DNA of 29,999 nucleotides from IMG/VR virus record IMGVR_UViG_3300035698_003013, positions 1 to 29,999 of that record. The stretch is one strand, 5' to 3'. The stretch's first letter is position 1; each line of letters begins with the position of its first letter. This document shows positions 1 to 7,328 of the stretch, piece after piece. The notes under the pieces are model-generated. The model was not told where the DNA came from and made no database searches. It saw only the letters and a list, made by a program, of their open reading frames with translations. The DNA comes from a virus. Both the position numbers and the translations under genes were made by a program.

Positions 1-380
1 ATATATTCAAAGGATCACTTGAACAAATAAAAGGAAAGTTAGGTACAGTAAACGATCCTGAATTGAGGAGGATAGCAACAAAAGTAGCCGCTGCTATACA
101 GAAATATAGAAGATCGATGTCAGGTGTAGCCTTTAGTGTTCCTGAAAGTTCGGAATACAAACAAATGTTTCCTAGTATAAGCAAAACTGGTGCTTTTAAT
201 GAAGCAACTGTTCAAGGATTAAAAGAAACATTAAATGGAGATTTAGAAAATATATATGGTCTTTATATGGGAAAAGATAATTACAACGAATTATTTAAAA
301 CTAATGATGCAAATCAAACACAACAGAAACAACAATCAAGTGGCGGTTTTAAAATCATAAGCTCAAGACCTGCGAGGTAA
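1..380 (+). CDS. C-terminal part of a phage virion protein (partial)
   Basis: The reading frame is open from the first bases of the window, so this is the end of a longer gene. An internal TTG at 63 could be mistaken for its start. The visible part reads FKGSLEQIKGKLG, then RRSMSGVAFSVPES.EYKQMFPSI, then a Gln-rich tail (residues about 110-120). The arrangement 'S/T-G-x-A-F-(7-8 residues)-Y-x-x-x-FPS' is one I associate with the C-terminal helical region of phage ejection or tape-measure-like virion proteins. That is inference from pattern memory, not a named domain. It is followed after one base by the next virion gene, which fits a late structural operon. Confidence 0.6.
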   Translation, partial: IFKGSLEQIKGKLGTVNDPELRRIATKVAAAIQKYRRSMSGVAFSVPESSEYKQMFPSISKTGAFNEATVQGLKETLNGDLENIYGLYMGKDNYNELFKTNDANQTQQKQQSSGGFKIISSRPAR

Positions 381-381
381 T

Positions 382-2250
382 ATGGAACAGACTAAACCTA
401 GACAGATTTATACAGTAGAATACAATGGTGTGGTACATGAAATAGAAGGAGTTAATCCTCCCACTGAACAAGACATGGCCCAACTGACACAACAACAAAA
501 TCCGGAGACAATGCCAACAAAAGACACTTCACGAAAAATTGCTGCCGATGATATGAATCGACCAGTAGCTGTTAAAGATCTTCCTTGGGATGATTTTGTC
601 GATCAAACAAAAGAGAACATAACAACAATACCTACTATATTATCAGAAACTAAAGCACTTCCAGAAGCTGGTCAAATGGTGGGTGGATATGTCGGAACAC
701 AATTAGGAACACTAGTTGGACAACCAATTAAGGGTGGCATGGTTGGAGGGGTAACAGGTAGGATAGCTTTCCAACACCTAAAAAAAGAATTCTCAGAAGA
801 TCCATATACAACAACCCTTAGAACTATATTTCCTACAATATTGGGTGGGTTGCCTAAACACGCTGAAGCATATTCAAAGCAAGATATGGACGATTTAATT
901 GAAGAAGGACAAATTGCTATAACTTCGGAACTATTAGGAGCAGGTTTGGCTAAGGGAGCAAAAATAGTTGCTAGGAGTGTTCCTAAGCTAGCTAGAAGAA
1001 TAGGTAACATATCAACAGGAAATATTAAATGGTTAAAAGAAAGAGGGGCATCAAAGATTTTCACACCAGCAAAAGAATCAGTGGATTATATAGCAAAAGA
1101 TTTAGTACCCAAGTCGATTGCATTGTTTAAGTCTAAGGTAGATGATTTCGGACTTCCAATACAAAAATATTTAATGGAAAGCAAGAAAGCTCCTATGGCA
1201 ATGTTGAGGTTTGTAAAAAGCAAAGGGTTAAAATATGTTAATAGTTTATCCGAACAATATGGAGGGGTAGCATTAGATGTTGTTGATAGTTTAAAATCAC
1301 ATTTAGACGATGCAGGACGATTAGCTGGCGAGAAATTCGATGAAGCACTAGCTAATCTTAAAGACCCTGTTTTGAATTCTAGGAACACAGTTAAAGTAAT
1401 AGAGCAAATTTTAAAGAAAAATTTCAAAATTGCTAATATGGACAATATTACTCAAGTGGTGAAAAGTAGAGAAGTTCCTGCTATCTTCAAGGTTTTATCA
1501 GAAATGCGTGATGCTTTAAAATATTCTTCCGGTAAACCTAGGGGCAATTATATGGATTTAACTGAATTCAAGTTTTATAGAAGATTAATCAGGGATGTTC
1601 AGAGATCATCTAAAGAATTCGCTAAAGAAGGACAGGAAGTTATAGAAGCTATGTATAAAGATGCAGAACGCACAGGAGCGAAAGGGATAATAAAAGCAAA
1701 ATTACAATATAAACAATACATAGAAATGACTAAAAATGCTAAAGGACTTTTAACACGCAACAAATTATCTAACTTCTTTGATTTGCCACAAAGCGAACAA
1801 ATGAAGATACTAAACTTGGATACATTTTTAATGAAAACAGGAGCTACAGCAGAAAGTATGATGGAAGATATCCAAGCTATTGCTAGTCAAAAATATTTAA
1901 AGGAATTGACTAGTCTGACAGACCCAGATAAAGTATTTTCATTGCTTAAACAAGGATTCAACGAAGGTAATTCTGCACATATAAGACGTAAATTGCTAAA
2001 AATGTTTGGCAAAGAAGCAAATGCCATTATGGACAATTTAGCAGACCATAGAATAGCTTTGGGTTTTAGCACAAAGGGCATATCACCTACTTCTAGGTCA
2101 GGAATGTTAGCTGGAGGCATGAGAGATTTGTTAAAAGAATACTATGAAAAAATATATCCAATGGCAACTTCTATAGCATCACAGATTCCACCTGATGCTA
2201 AAAGAATATTAGGAAGAGAATTTGTTAAACAAATTTCAAAAGTACAATAG
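382..2250 (+). CDS. Large virion or DNA-ejection-type protein
   Basis: This 622-residue protein starts one base after the previous stop, with GCGAGG at an acceptable distance. The first 80 residues are polar. Residues about 95-130 form a Gly-rich, weakly hydrophobic stretch (VGGYVGTQLGTLVGQP..GGMVGGVTGRIA) that could insert into a membrane. The rest is Lys-rich and mostly helical. Phage internal virion or ejection proteins often combine a long helical body with a glycine zipper-like segment. The neighbours agree: a virion C-terminal fragment before it and a virion lysozyme-like protein after it. I do not recognise a specific family, and a minor tail or capsid-vertex protein is also possible. 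Confidence 0.6.
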   Translation: MEQTKPRQIYTVEYNGVVHEIEGVNPPTEQDMAQLTQQQNPETMPTKDTSRKIAADDMNRPVAVKDLPWDDFVDQTKENITTIPTILSETKALPEAGQMVGGYVGTQLGTLVGQPIKGGMVGGVTGRIAFQHLKKEFSEDPYTTTLRTIFPTILGGLPKHAEAYSKQDMDDLIEEGQIAITSELLGAGLAKGAKIVARSVPKLARRIGNISTGNIKWLKERGASKIFTPAKESVDYIAKDLVPKSIALFKSKVDDFGLPIQKYLMESKKAPMAMLRFVKSKGLKYVNSLSEQYGGVALDVVDSLKSHLDDAGRLAGEKFDEALANLKDPVLNSRNTVKVIEQILKKNFKIANMDNITQVVKSREVPAIFKVLSEMRDALKYSSGKPRGNYMDLTEFKFYRRLIRDVQRSSKEFAKEGQEVIEAMYKDAERTGAKGIIKAKLQYKQYIEMTKNAKGLLTRNKLSNFFDLPQSEQMKILNLDTFLMKTGATAESMMEDIQAIASQKYLKELTSLTDPDKVFSLLKQGFNEGNSAHIRRKLLKMFGKEANAIMDNLADHRIALGFSTKGISPTSRSGMLAGGMRDLLKEYYEKIYPMATSIASQIPPDAKRILGREFVKQISKVQ

Positions 2251-2258
2251 GAGTGATG

Positions 2259-2957
2259 ATGCAAGATTTTAACCCTAGAGAGTCTGGGTATGATGAAACA
2301 ACCGCTAAAAACTTCAACTTACAGCCAGATGCTTCTGGACACTACTCTAGTAGGCTTCCGTTAAAAACACATGCTGTTAGGATGCCGTTAAACAAATCCC
2401 TTGATTTAAAAGATGTTGGGTTAATGTTAAAAGGTGAAAAACACGACACCTTTGAACTCGCACTACAAGAAGATCGCAAGAAAGGTTATCATAATATTCG
2501 GTCTAATGAAAACAACAGAATATACTCAGTAAAAAGACATCCAAACACCACCTTGGGCATGGTAAACAACAATCCCGGAAATTTAAAAGCTACTGATGAT
2601 TGGTATGGGTCACTTGGCGAAGATTTAGTTGGGCGAGAAAATGGTGAAGGATATGGACACGCTGTTTTTGAAACATTAGAACAAGGTAAAAGAGCATTAA
2701 TAATCAATTTGCTAAATAGGCAAAAACGTAAACCAAATCAGACATTAACAGAATACATGCAAGATTTTAAAACGGATAAAGACGCTAAAGAAGCCGAATT
2801 TATATCAACAAGACTATCAATAACACCTGAAACTAAATTAAAAGATATTAACATGTATAATGTCGCATCATTGGTGGCTATGTTTGAAAGCAAGATAAAA
2901 TCTAAACCTATGGAGTATTATAGATTATCAAAAATAAAAGACCCACGCAATTTATAA
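2259..2957 (+). CDS. Virion-associated lysozyme-like protein (structural protein P5-like segment)
   Basis: GTG 2253, ATG 2256 and ATG 2259 are in frame. AGGAG at 2249-2253 sits five bases before ATG 2259, so that start is preferred (232 aa). The N-terminus carries YDETTAKNFNLQPDASGHYSSRLPL, close to the 'DYDLRGA...PDxxGHxPSxxKLPxHPTF' pattern common in phage virion proteins. A middle segment reads GMVNNNPGNLKATDDWYGSLG followed by a GxxVFET..QGKRALIINLLNR region. This matches the 'NNPGNIR...W.G...F.F' signature of structural protein P5-type peptidoglycan-binding or hydrolysing domains. I infer a role in local cell-wall opening during DNA entry. Catalytic activity cannot be confirmed from the sequence. 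Confidence 0.65.
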   Translation: MQDFNPRESGYDETTAKNFNLQPDASGHYSSRLPLKTHAVRMPLNKSLDLKDVGLMLKGEKHDTFELALQEDRKKGYHNIRSNENNRIYSVKRHPNTTLGMVNNNPGNLKATDDWYGSLGEDLVGRENGEGYGHAVFETLEQGKRALIINLLNRQKRKPNQTLTEYMQDFKTDKDAKEAEFISTRLSITPETKLKDINMYNVASLVAMFESKIKSKPMEYYRLSKIKDPRNL

Positions 2958-2976
2958 ATAACATAGGGGGGTTTCA

Positions 2977-3204
2977 ATGAAGCAATCCCACGAATACAAG
3001 GTAATATTGTATATGGTCGATGAAATAAAAAAGGTTATTCCACTACTACCAGTATTTATTGATACTAGTCCACATCCCCATCAAGACAATGTTGATGCCT
3101 ACGACAAACTAATCAAGACATTAGACAATGTTATGGAGAAAGGATGTAGCTATCTTAATAAAGGAACTTGTAGTCTTATGGGTCAAGGAGGTGCGACACT
3201 ATGA
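2977..3204 (+). CDS. Hypothetical small protein in lysis/virion region
   Basis: A 75-residue soluble protein, preceded by an AGGGGGG site about ten bases before the ATG. It has a helical N-terminus (EYKVILYMVDEIKKVIPLL), a His/Pro loop (SPHPHQD) and two Cys near the end (GCSYLNKGTCS). Its stop overlaps the start of the next gene (ATGA), so the two are probably translationally coupled. I do not recognise a family. Confidence 0.6.
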   Translation: MKQSHEYKVILYMVDEIKKVIPLLPVFIDTSPHPHQDNVDAYDKLIKTLDNVMEKGCSYLNKGTCSLMGQGGATL

Positions 3205-3374
3205 ACAAGAAAAGGTTTATTTATGCGTGTATAGCAATAATCTGCGGATCAGTAACAGCCATCATGTTGAAATATGAAGCGATAGAATATGTCAAGATAG
3301 TAGGTATAGTTTCTGGGATATTCACTATTGGTCAAACTGTAACAGATGCGAGGAAGGTGAAAAATGGGATTTGA
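3201..3374 (+). CDS. Small two-segment membrane protein, candidate holin
   Basis: A 57-residue protein starting in the ATGA overlap with the preceding gene. It begins MNKKRF, then a hydrophobic segment (residues about 6-24, FIYACIAIICGSVTAIML), a short charged turn (KYEAIEYVK) and a second hydrophobic segment (residues about 33-48, IVGIVSGIFTIGQTV). It ends in basic residues. Two short membrane helices with a basic tail, next to a lysozyme-like virion gene and at the end of the late operon, is the usual layout of a small phage holin. This is inference from topology and position, since holins share little sequence. Confidence 0.55.
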   Translation: MNKKRFIYACIAIICGSVTAIMLKYEAIEYVKIVGIVSGIFTIGQTVTDARKVKNGI

Positions 3375-3624
3375 TTTATCACAAATAGCTATAAATAATT
3401 TATTAGAAGATTTTATTAAAAAACCCATAAAGATAACCATAGATGGATTATCAGAAAAGTATACACTAAAAGGTACTTTTCAGGTTTTCAAGAAAACTAA
3501 GGAGGGTAAAGATGAAGATAAGCATGTTCCAAAGAGCAGCGAACCGGATAAAGGGATGGACGTTACCGGATTGGCTAAGAGATCTACTAGGAGTAGTAGA
3601 ATCAGGACTTCTCGATCTAGGTAA
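3364..3624 (+). CDS. Hypothetical small protein with basic tail
   Basis: An 86-codon frame with a good site (GAGGAAGG) before ATG 3364. It overlaps the previous gene by 11 bases and the next by 113. Residues 1-45 look like a normal protein (SQIAINNLLEDFIKKPIKITIDGLSEKYTLKG). From about residue 50 the sequence becomes low-complexity Ser/Arg/Lys (TGLAKRSTRSSRIRTSRSR), exactly where the next, better-supported gene is read in another frame. The tail may therefore be a by-product of overlap. I do not recognise a family. Confidence 0.5.
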   Translation: MGFDLSQIAINNLLEDFIKKPIKITIDGLSEKYTLKGTFQVFKKTKEGKDEDKHVPKSSEPDKGMDVTGLAKRSTRSSRIRTSRSR

Positions 3625-3811
3625 GGCTGTCACGCTTGAGATAAGAAATGCAGTAGTGTTCGCAGCAGAACATCCAGATTGGGATAATGATGCGAAGTTT
3701 AGCTATGTATTTACTCGTGTTAGGAATATCTATAACCATATAGGAGAGAATATCTTAGGGATAGCCATAAAAGCTATGGTTGCCAGCCTTAAAGAAAAAA
3801 AACATATTTAA
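3512..3811 (+). CDS. Small late-operon protein, possibly holin-accessory-like
   Basis: A 99-residue protein with a strong AAGGAGG site before ATG 3512. It has an amphipathic N-terminus (ANRIKGWTLPDWLRDLLGVVESGLLDLGKAVTLEIRNAVVFAAE), then DWDNDAKFSYVFTRVRNIYNHIG and a helical end finishing in KEKK. The 'AVxxAE...(D/N)..KF.YVF..V' pattern recalls small proteins encoded beside phage holins, including the C-terminal part of LLH-type holins. No full membrane helix is evident here. A lysis-related role is inferred from position only. Confidence 0.55.
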   Translation: MKISMFQRAANRIKGWTLPDWLRDLLGVVESGLLDLGKAVTLEIRNAVVFAAEHPDWDNDAKFSYVFTRVRNIYNHIGENILGIAIKAMVASLKEKKHI

Positions 3812-3824
3812 CTAGGAGGTGGTT

Positions 3825-4919
3825 ATGGAATCCTATGTTATTCGATGCCCAGATTGTGGCGAATTGATGCGAAGAAGTAGCATCAAGCCAAGTGGTAAGC
3901 AGAATTATAAATGTAAGGATAACGCATGTGGTAGAGAAACAGTTAATCCTATACGTGGTGAAGATATAGAGGTAGTCGAGCATGCAGTAAAACTCGCTAA
4001 AAGTAATCAGAAGTTTCAGGATCAGAACCGGATAGAACGTAAGTCATTCAGAAATTCCGTTAGATTAGATACCGCACTTGAAGAAGTATACAGAGAGTAT
4101 ACGACTTTACTATCAGAGAAACAATTTAACTTGTCAACTAAGAAACACAAATCGTTACCTTCTGAGGTTACAGTTGTAATACAAATAAGTGACATTCACA
4201 TAAACGAAGTTGTTGATTTGCCACATAATAGCTATGATATAAATATAGCTCGAAAACGCTTGTTCACATTTGTAGAACGCTTGTTCTCTTATGCAAGCAT
4301 ACATATATGCGATAAAGTTATAATAGCTTTTACTGGAGATCAAATAAACAGTGACAGACGCACAGATGAAATGCTTTCTAGTGCAGGTAGTCGGGCAAAA
4401 TCTATGCTTGATGCAGTAGATTTGTTTTCCGATGTAATCCTGTTACTTAATGAAAGGTTCAATGTAGAGGTAGCCACTGTTACCGGAAACGAATCCCGGT
4501 TAGATAAAGAGCTAGGATACTCAAAACTAGCTGGATACCAGAACTATGATTTCATTATAAACGAAACGCTGAAACGGATATTTGATAGGCAAGATGGGAT
4601 AACATTCCATGAGATGGCAGATCCGATGGAACATGTATTAAAGGTGTATGATAAGAATATATTACTTATACACGATTGTCCTAAGATCAAGTATACTAAA
4701 GCGAAGTATGCTGATAACGGTATCCTTTTAGATTACATTATCTATGGACATCTGCATGAAGCTATGATATGTGATACTCATGCTAGAAGCGGTAGCCTTG
4801 TGGGTAGCAACGGTTATTCAGCACATCATATGCAAGTCAGTGGCAGAGCAAGTCAGAACCTACATATCATTCATAAGGAAAGTGGATATATCGACACAAT
4901 TAAGGTAGACTTACAATGA
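3825..4919 (+). CDS. Metallophosphoesterase with N-terminal zinc ribbon
   Basis: ATG 3825 is five bases after AGGAGG (3814-3819), so it is preferred over GTG 3819 (364 aa). Residues about 6-38 form a zinc ribbon (CPDC...YKCKDNAC). A linker of about 75 residues leads to a calcineurin-like phosphoesterase domain: SDIH (about 122-125), TGDQ (about 170-173), GNES (about 221-224), IHD (about 282-284) and GHLH (about 308-311). These are the metal-binding blocks of the family, which includes Mre11/SbcD nucleases and phosphatases. The usual GNH(D/E) block reads GNES, so the canonical catalytic His is missing. The ribbon could direct the enzyme to nucleic acid (inference). It is the last gene before the early promoter at 5318 apart from two small frames. 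Confidence 0.85.
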   Translation: MESYVIRCPDCGELMRRSSIKPSGKQNYKCKDNACGRETVNPIRGEDIEVVEHAVKLAKSNQKFQDQNRIERKSFRNSVRLDTALEEVYREYTTLLSEKQFNLSTKKHKSLPSEVTVVIQISDIHINEVVDLPHNSYDINIARKRLFTFVERLFSYASIHICDKVIIAFTGDQINSDRRTDEMLSSAGSRAKSMLDAVDLFSDVILLLNERFNVEVATVTGNESRLDKELGYSKLAGYQNYDFIINETLKRIFDRQDGITFHEMADPMEHVLKVYDKNILLIHDCPKIKYTKAKYADNGILLDYIIYGHLHEAMICDTHARSGSLVGSNGYSAHHMQVSGRASQNLHIIHKESGYIDTIKVDLQ

Positions 4920-5083
4920 TGTATAGATTAATACATCATCTTGTACGAGGTCTTACAAATCCTTGTACAGGAGAATATGAAAAGAACATGATTATTAAAT
5001 ATCTAGAGAAGAAATATTATGAAATCAAAGAAACGAAAATTAGTAACAGTAGTTTGGGAAGATGCGGTGACGTTAGCAAATGA
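4916..5083 (+). CDS. Possible small protein overlapping two genes
   Basis: A 55-codon frame beginning at the ATGATG that spans the stop of the phosphoesterase gene. Its first part (RLIHHLVRGLTNPC.GEYEKNMIIKYLEKKYYEIKE) looks like ordinary protein. The last 22 codons overlap the next gene out of frame and are low complexity. There is no clear ribosome binding site, but termination-reinitiation at ATGATG would serve. Possibly real. I do not recognise it. Confidence 0.4.
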   Translation: MMYRLIHHLVRGLTNPCTGEYEKNMIIKYLEKKYYEIKETKISNSSLGRCGDVSK

Positions 5084-5246
5084 GTCTTTGGAGAACATTA
5101 AAAAACGACCTCAAGAACTTGTAGAGACTTACGGCATACTTATCAAAACCGATAACTATCATATCGTTATGACACATGATTCACATGGAGATTGTAACGA
5201 TTATCTGCGAGTGCCTTCAGAGCTAGTTAGAAAGGTACTTCGCTAA
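5019..5246 (+). CDS. Conserved-type small phage protein
   Basis: 75 residues: a basic start (MKSKKRKL), then VTVVWEDAVTLANES, YGILIKTDNYHIVMTHD and LRVPSELVRKVL. The layout 'V.W.DA......ETVGYLI...D..VV......D......IP..~V..I' is a small protein type found in many tailed phages. I know no function for it. The ribosome binding site is weak (AGAGAAGA). It ends before a 127-base intergenic gap that holds a promoter. Confidence 0.65.
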   Translation: MKSKKRKLVTVVWEDAVTLANESLENIKKRPQELVETYGILIKTDNYHIVMTHDSHGDCNDYLRVPSELVRKVLR

Positions 5247-5317
5247 CCACCATTAACACTAACCCATATCAAACTCAAAAAAAATATTTCACAACATAAA
5301 ATAAATGTAGATATTTC

Positions 5318-5345
5318 TTGCAATCTGTGACTACATCCGTATAAT
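5318..5345 (+). promoter_or_regulatory. Predicted early sigma-70-type promoter
   Basis: TTGCAA (5318-5323), a 16-base spacer, then a perfect TATAAT (5340-5345), predicting a start near 5352 and 20 bases upstream of the next start codon. It lies in the largest gap between the late genes on the left and the recombination genes on the right, so it probably opens the early operon. The bases TTTCTTGCA are shared with the promoter-like site at 9783-9791. Confidence 0.7.
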
Positions 5346-5373
5346 TGATACTGTAACCACAAAGGGGGTCGAG

Positions 5374-5565
5374 ATGGGATACAGAGAATTAGCAGAGTTT
5401 GTTGTAACAGGAAAGGTTAGAGAACATCGTGAGCCAGTATGTGACATTTGTAACACGATACTAACCGAAGAAGAAGAATCGCATTGTGGAGACTTGTGTT
5501 TCGATTGTGCAGATAAGTTGGGTAAAGAAGTCGAGGATGATTGGAAACATCCAGACAGCTACTAA
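5374..5565 (+). CDS. Small zinc-binding protein
   Basis: 63 residues, first gene after the early promoter, with GGGGG upstream of the ATG. It contains CDIC (residues about 23-26) and a second Cys cluster CGDLCFDC (about 38-45), consistent with a single zinc ribbon or treble-clef knuckle. The rest is acidic (TEEEESHC, EVEDDWKHPDS). Small zinc proteins at the head of an early phage operon often rewire host transcription or turnover, but nothing here identifies a target. Confidence 0.65.
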   Translation: MGYRELAEFVVTGKVREHREPVCDICNTILTEEEESHCGDLCFDCADKLGKEVEDDWKHPDSY

Positions 5566-5574
5566 AGGAGGGAT

Positions 5575-5733
5575 ATGAACAGAGATATATTTATAAGATT
5601 CAGAGCATCAACAAAAGAAAAGAAGGACATGTTCAGGTGGGCAAAAAAGAGTGGGCATACGCTAAGTGATTATTTTCGGGATTTGCACCATAAGAACAAA
5701 AAACAAAGAAACTGGAATGGGGGTGCGAAATGA
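5575..5733 (+). CDS. Ribbon-helix-helix-like mini-protein
   Basis: 52 residues. AGGAGGG lies four bases before ATG 5575, and the stop overlaps the ERF start (ATGA). The sequence IFIRFRASTKEKKDMFRWAKKSGHTLSDYFRDL matches the pattern of MobC/Arc-type ribbon-helix-helix proteins: a beta strand with alternating residues, 'S-x-E-x-K', a helix ending K-S-G, then 'T/S-L-S-x-Y-x-R-x-L'. A DNA-binding regulator of the early operon is the simplest reading. The Lys-rich tail follows the domain. Confidence 0.6.
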   Translation: MNRDIFIRFRASTKEKKDMFRWAKKSGHTLSDYFRDLHHKNKKQRNWNGGAK

Positions 5734-6512
5734 ATGAGAAGAAACAAGAAATCGTAAAGAAAGAGAAAACAGCAGTACAGAGCGTAAGTCCAGCACAGAT
5801 GATTATGCAAGCTGTTCAGGGTAACGCTGATCTTGATAAGCTACATGGTTTACTAGACTTACAGATGAAATACGAAGCAAACGAAGCAAAAAAGGCATAC
5901 CATGTGGCTATGTCTCAGTTCAAAGCAAATCCACCACAGATAGTTAAAGATAAGCAAGTAGCCTATAAAGAAGTTAAATACAAACATGCTTCTTTATACA
6001 ACGTAACAAAGTCAATCAGTACCGAACTAAGCAAACATGGACTCTCAGCATCATGGAATTCGGCACAGAATGGGGGAGTAACAGTGACTTGTAAGATAAC
6101 TCATGCAAAGGGTCACTCAGAACAAACATCGCTTACAGCTCAACCTGATGCGTCTGGTAGCAAGAATAGCATACAGCAAATAGGAAGTACAATAACCTAT
6201 TTAGAGAGGTATACTTTACTCATGCTAACAGGCCTTGCAACGGCAGATCAGGATGATGATGGTAAGTCAGTAGATGTTGAGCATATTGATGATAAGCAAG
6301 TGATTCAGATTATGGATATTTTAAATAACGAAGATGTTAACAAAGCACATTTTCTTACTTATTTAAAAGTCGATTCTGTGCATAACATCCCGGCTGATAA
6401 GTTTAATGTAGCTATGTCAGCTCTAAAGAATTCTGTTGACCATAAGAAAAAGGGTTCGTTCAAGGTTGTTGACGTTGAGAAGGAGGGTAATGAGTCTATA
6501 CAACAGAGATAA
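5730..6512 (+). CDS. erf: ERF-family single-strand annealing protein
   Basis: 260 residues. The core (about 20-180) carries ERF-superfamily features: FKANPPQIVKDKQVAYKEVKYKHASLYNV near the front, the KHGLSASW block, TCKITHAKGHSEQTSL and the hallmark GSTITYLERYTLLMLTGLATAD followed by QDDDG. ERF proteins anneal complementary single strands during phage recombination. The C-terminal third is a separate helical region (HIDDKQVIQIMDIL..), often an interaction module. A YqaJ-type exonuclease follows one gene downstream, so the two probably form the phage's Red-like pair (inference from neighbours). Confidence 0.93.
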   Translation: MNEKKQEIVKKEKTAVQSVSPAQMIMQAVQGNADLDKLHGLLDLQMKYEANEAKKAYHVAMSQFKANPPQIVKDKQVAYKEVKYKHASLYNVTKSISTELSKHGLSASWNSAQNGGVTVTCKITHAKGHSEQTSLTAQPDASGSKNSIQQIGSTITYLERYTLLMLTGLATADQDDDGKSVDVEHIDDKQVIQIMDILNNEDVNKAHFLTYLKVDSVHNIPADKFNVAMSALKNSVDHKKKGSFKVVDVEKEGNESIQQR

Positions 6513-6711
6513 AGTGTGGGATATGGTATCTGATATATTACCTCAAGAGTTAGTAGAAAGAGCTTTGCCGTTGAGATATGAAGGCATCAAGAAATGGGAA
6601 GATGAGATAAAAGATATTGTGGATAGCATAGAATCGTTAGCTATGGCTATTGAACACAATGAAGAAGAATTATACGCTTATAAAGCTGAAAGAATGAGAG
6701 GTGAAAAATGA
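6490..6711 (+). CDS. Hypothetical helical protein between ERF and exonuclease
   Basis: ATG 6490 follows AGGAGG (6481-6486). This gives 73 residues and a 23-base overlap with the ERF gene. The protein is acidic and helical (YNRDKVWDMVSDILPQELVERALP, then EDEIKDIVDSIESLAMAIEHNEEELYAYKAERM) with a likely coiled coil at the end. Its stop overlaps the exonuclease start (ATGA). Its position suggests an accessory to recombination. I do not recognise a family. Confidence 0.65.
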   Translation: MSLYNRDKVWDMVSDILPQELVERALPLRYEGIKKWEDEIKDIVDSIESLAMAIEHNEEELYAYKAERMRGEK

Positions 6712-7319
6712 TTAAGTCAGAATTTCCGCAGATGTCGGATGAATGGTTTTGTGAAAGAGCAGGATTGCCTACAGCAAGTAGTTTCGACAAGATAGTAACG
6801 TCAAAAGGTGAACCATCAAAACAAGCTAAGAAATACATGTACCAGCTTGCAGGAGAAAGAATCACCGGAGAAAAAGAAGCTAGTTACAGTAACCAATCAA
6901 TGGAACGTGGTATAGAACTGGAATCCGAAGCCAGAAGTCTGTATGAGCTTGCTACCGGATACGAAGTAGAAACTGTAGGGTTGTGTTGGAAAGACGATAA
7001 AAAGCTCGTAGGAGCAAGTCCTGATGGAATAATCAACGATCCTGAAGGTGTTGAAGGGTGTTTAGAGATAAAATGTCCTTCAATGGCTGTTCATGTAGGA
7101 TATTTGCTCGACAATAAGCTTCCTACTGAGTATTTGCAACAGGTGCAAGGCCAGATATATGTTACCGGAGCGTTATATTGTTCGTTTATGAGCTATTATC
7201 CCGGCTTAAAACCTTTGATTTATAGGGTAGAAAGGGATGCTGAATTCATAGCCAAGTTAGATTTTGAACTCAGGCTTTTTGTGAAAGAGCTTGAACTTGT
7301 AGTTAACAAAATAAAATAA
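6708..7319 (+). CDS. YqaJ/lambda-Exo-type recombination nuclease
   Basis: 203 residues. The front reads PQMSDEWFCERAGLPTASSFDKIVTSKG, the standard 'Q.s.eW...R.G..TAS.f..i' opening of YqaJ viral recombinase exonucleases. GIELESEARSLYELATG follows, then the active site ASPDGII (D at about 105) and CLEIKCPS (E-x-K at about 118-120), and the QVQGQIYVTG block. These are the PD-(D/E)XK residues for metal-dependent 5'-3' digestion of DNA ends. It would create single strands for the ERF protein encoded two genes upstream. Confidence 0.93.
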   Translation: MIKSEFPQMSDEWFCERAGLPTASSFDKIVTSKGEPSKQAKKYMYQLAGERITGEKEASYSNQSMERGIELESEARSLYELATGYEVETVGLCWKDDKKLVGASPDGIINDPEGVEGCLEIKCPSMAVHVGYLLDNKLPTEYLQQVQGQIYVTGALYCSFMSYYPGLKPLIYRVERDAEFIAKLDFELRLFVKELELVVNKIK

Positions 7320-7328
7320 AGGAGAATC

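Noticed and set aside
672-1445. Long open frames on the - strand opposite the 382-2250 gene
   Set aside because: They lack ribosome binding sites and family features and mirror a strongly coding + strand. The same holds for the other - strand frames in the window, so none is reported.
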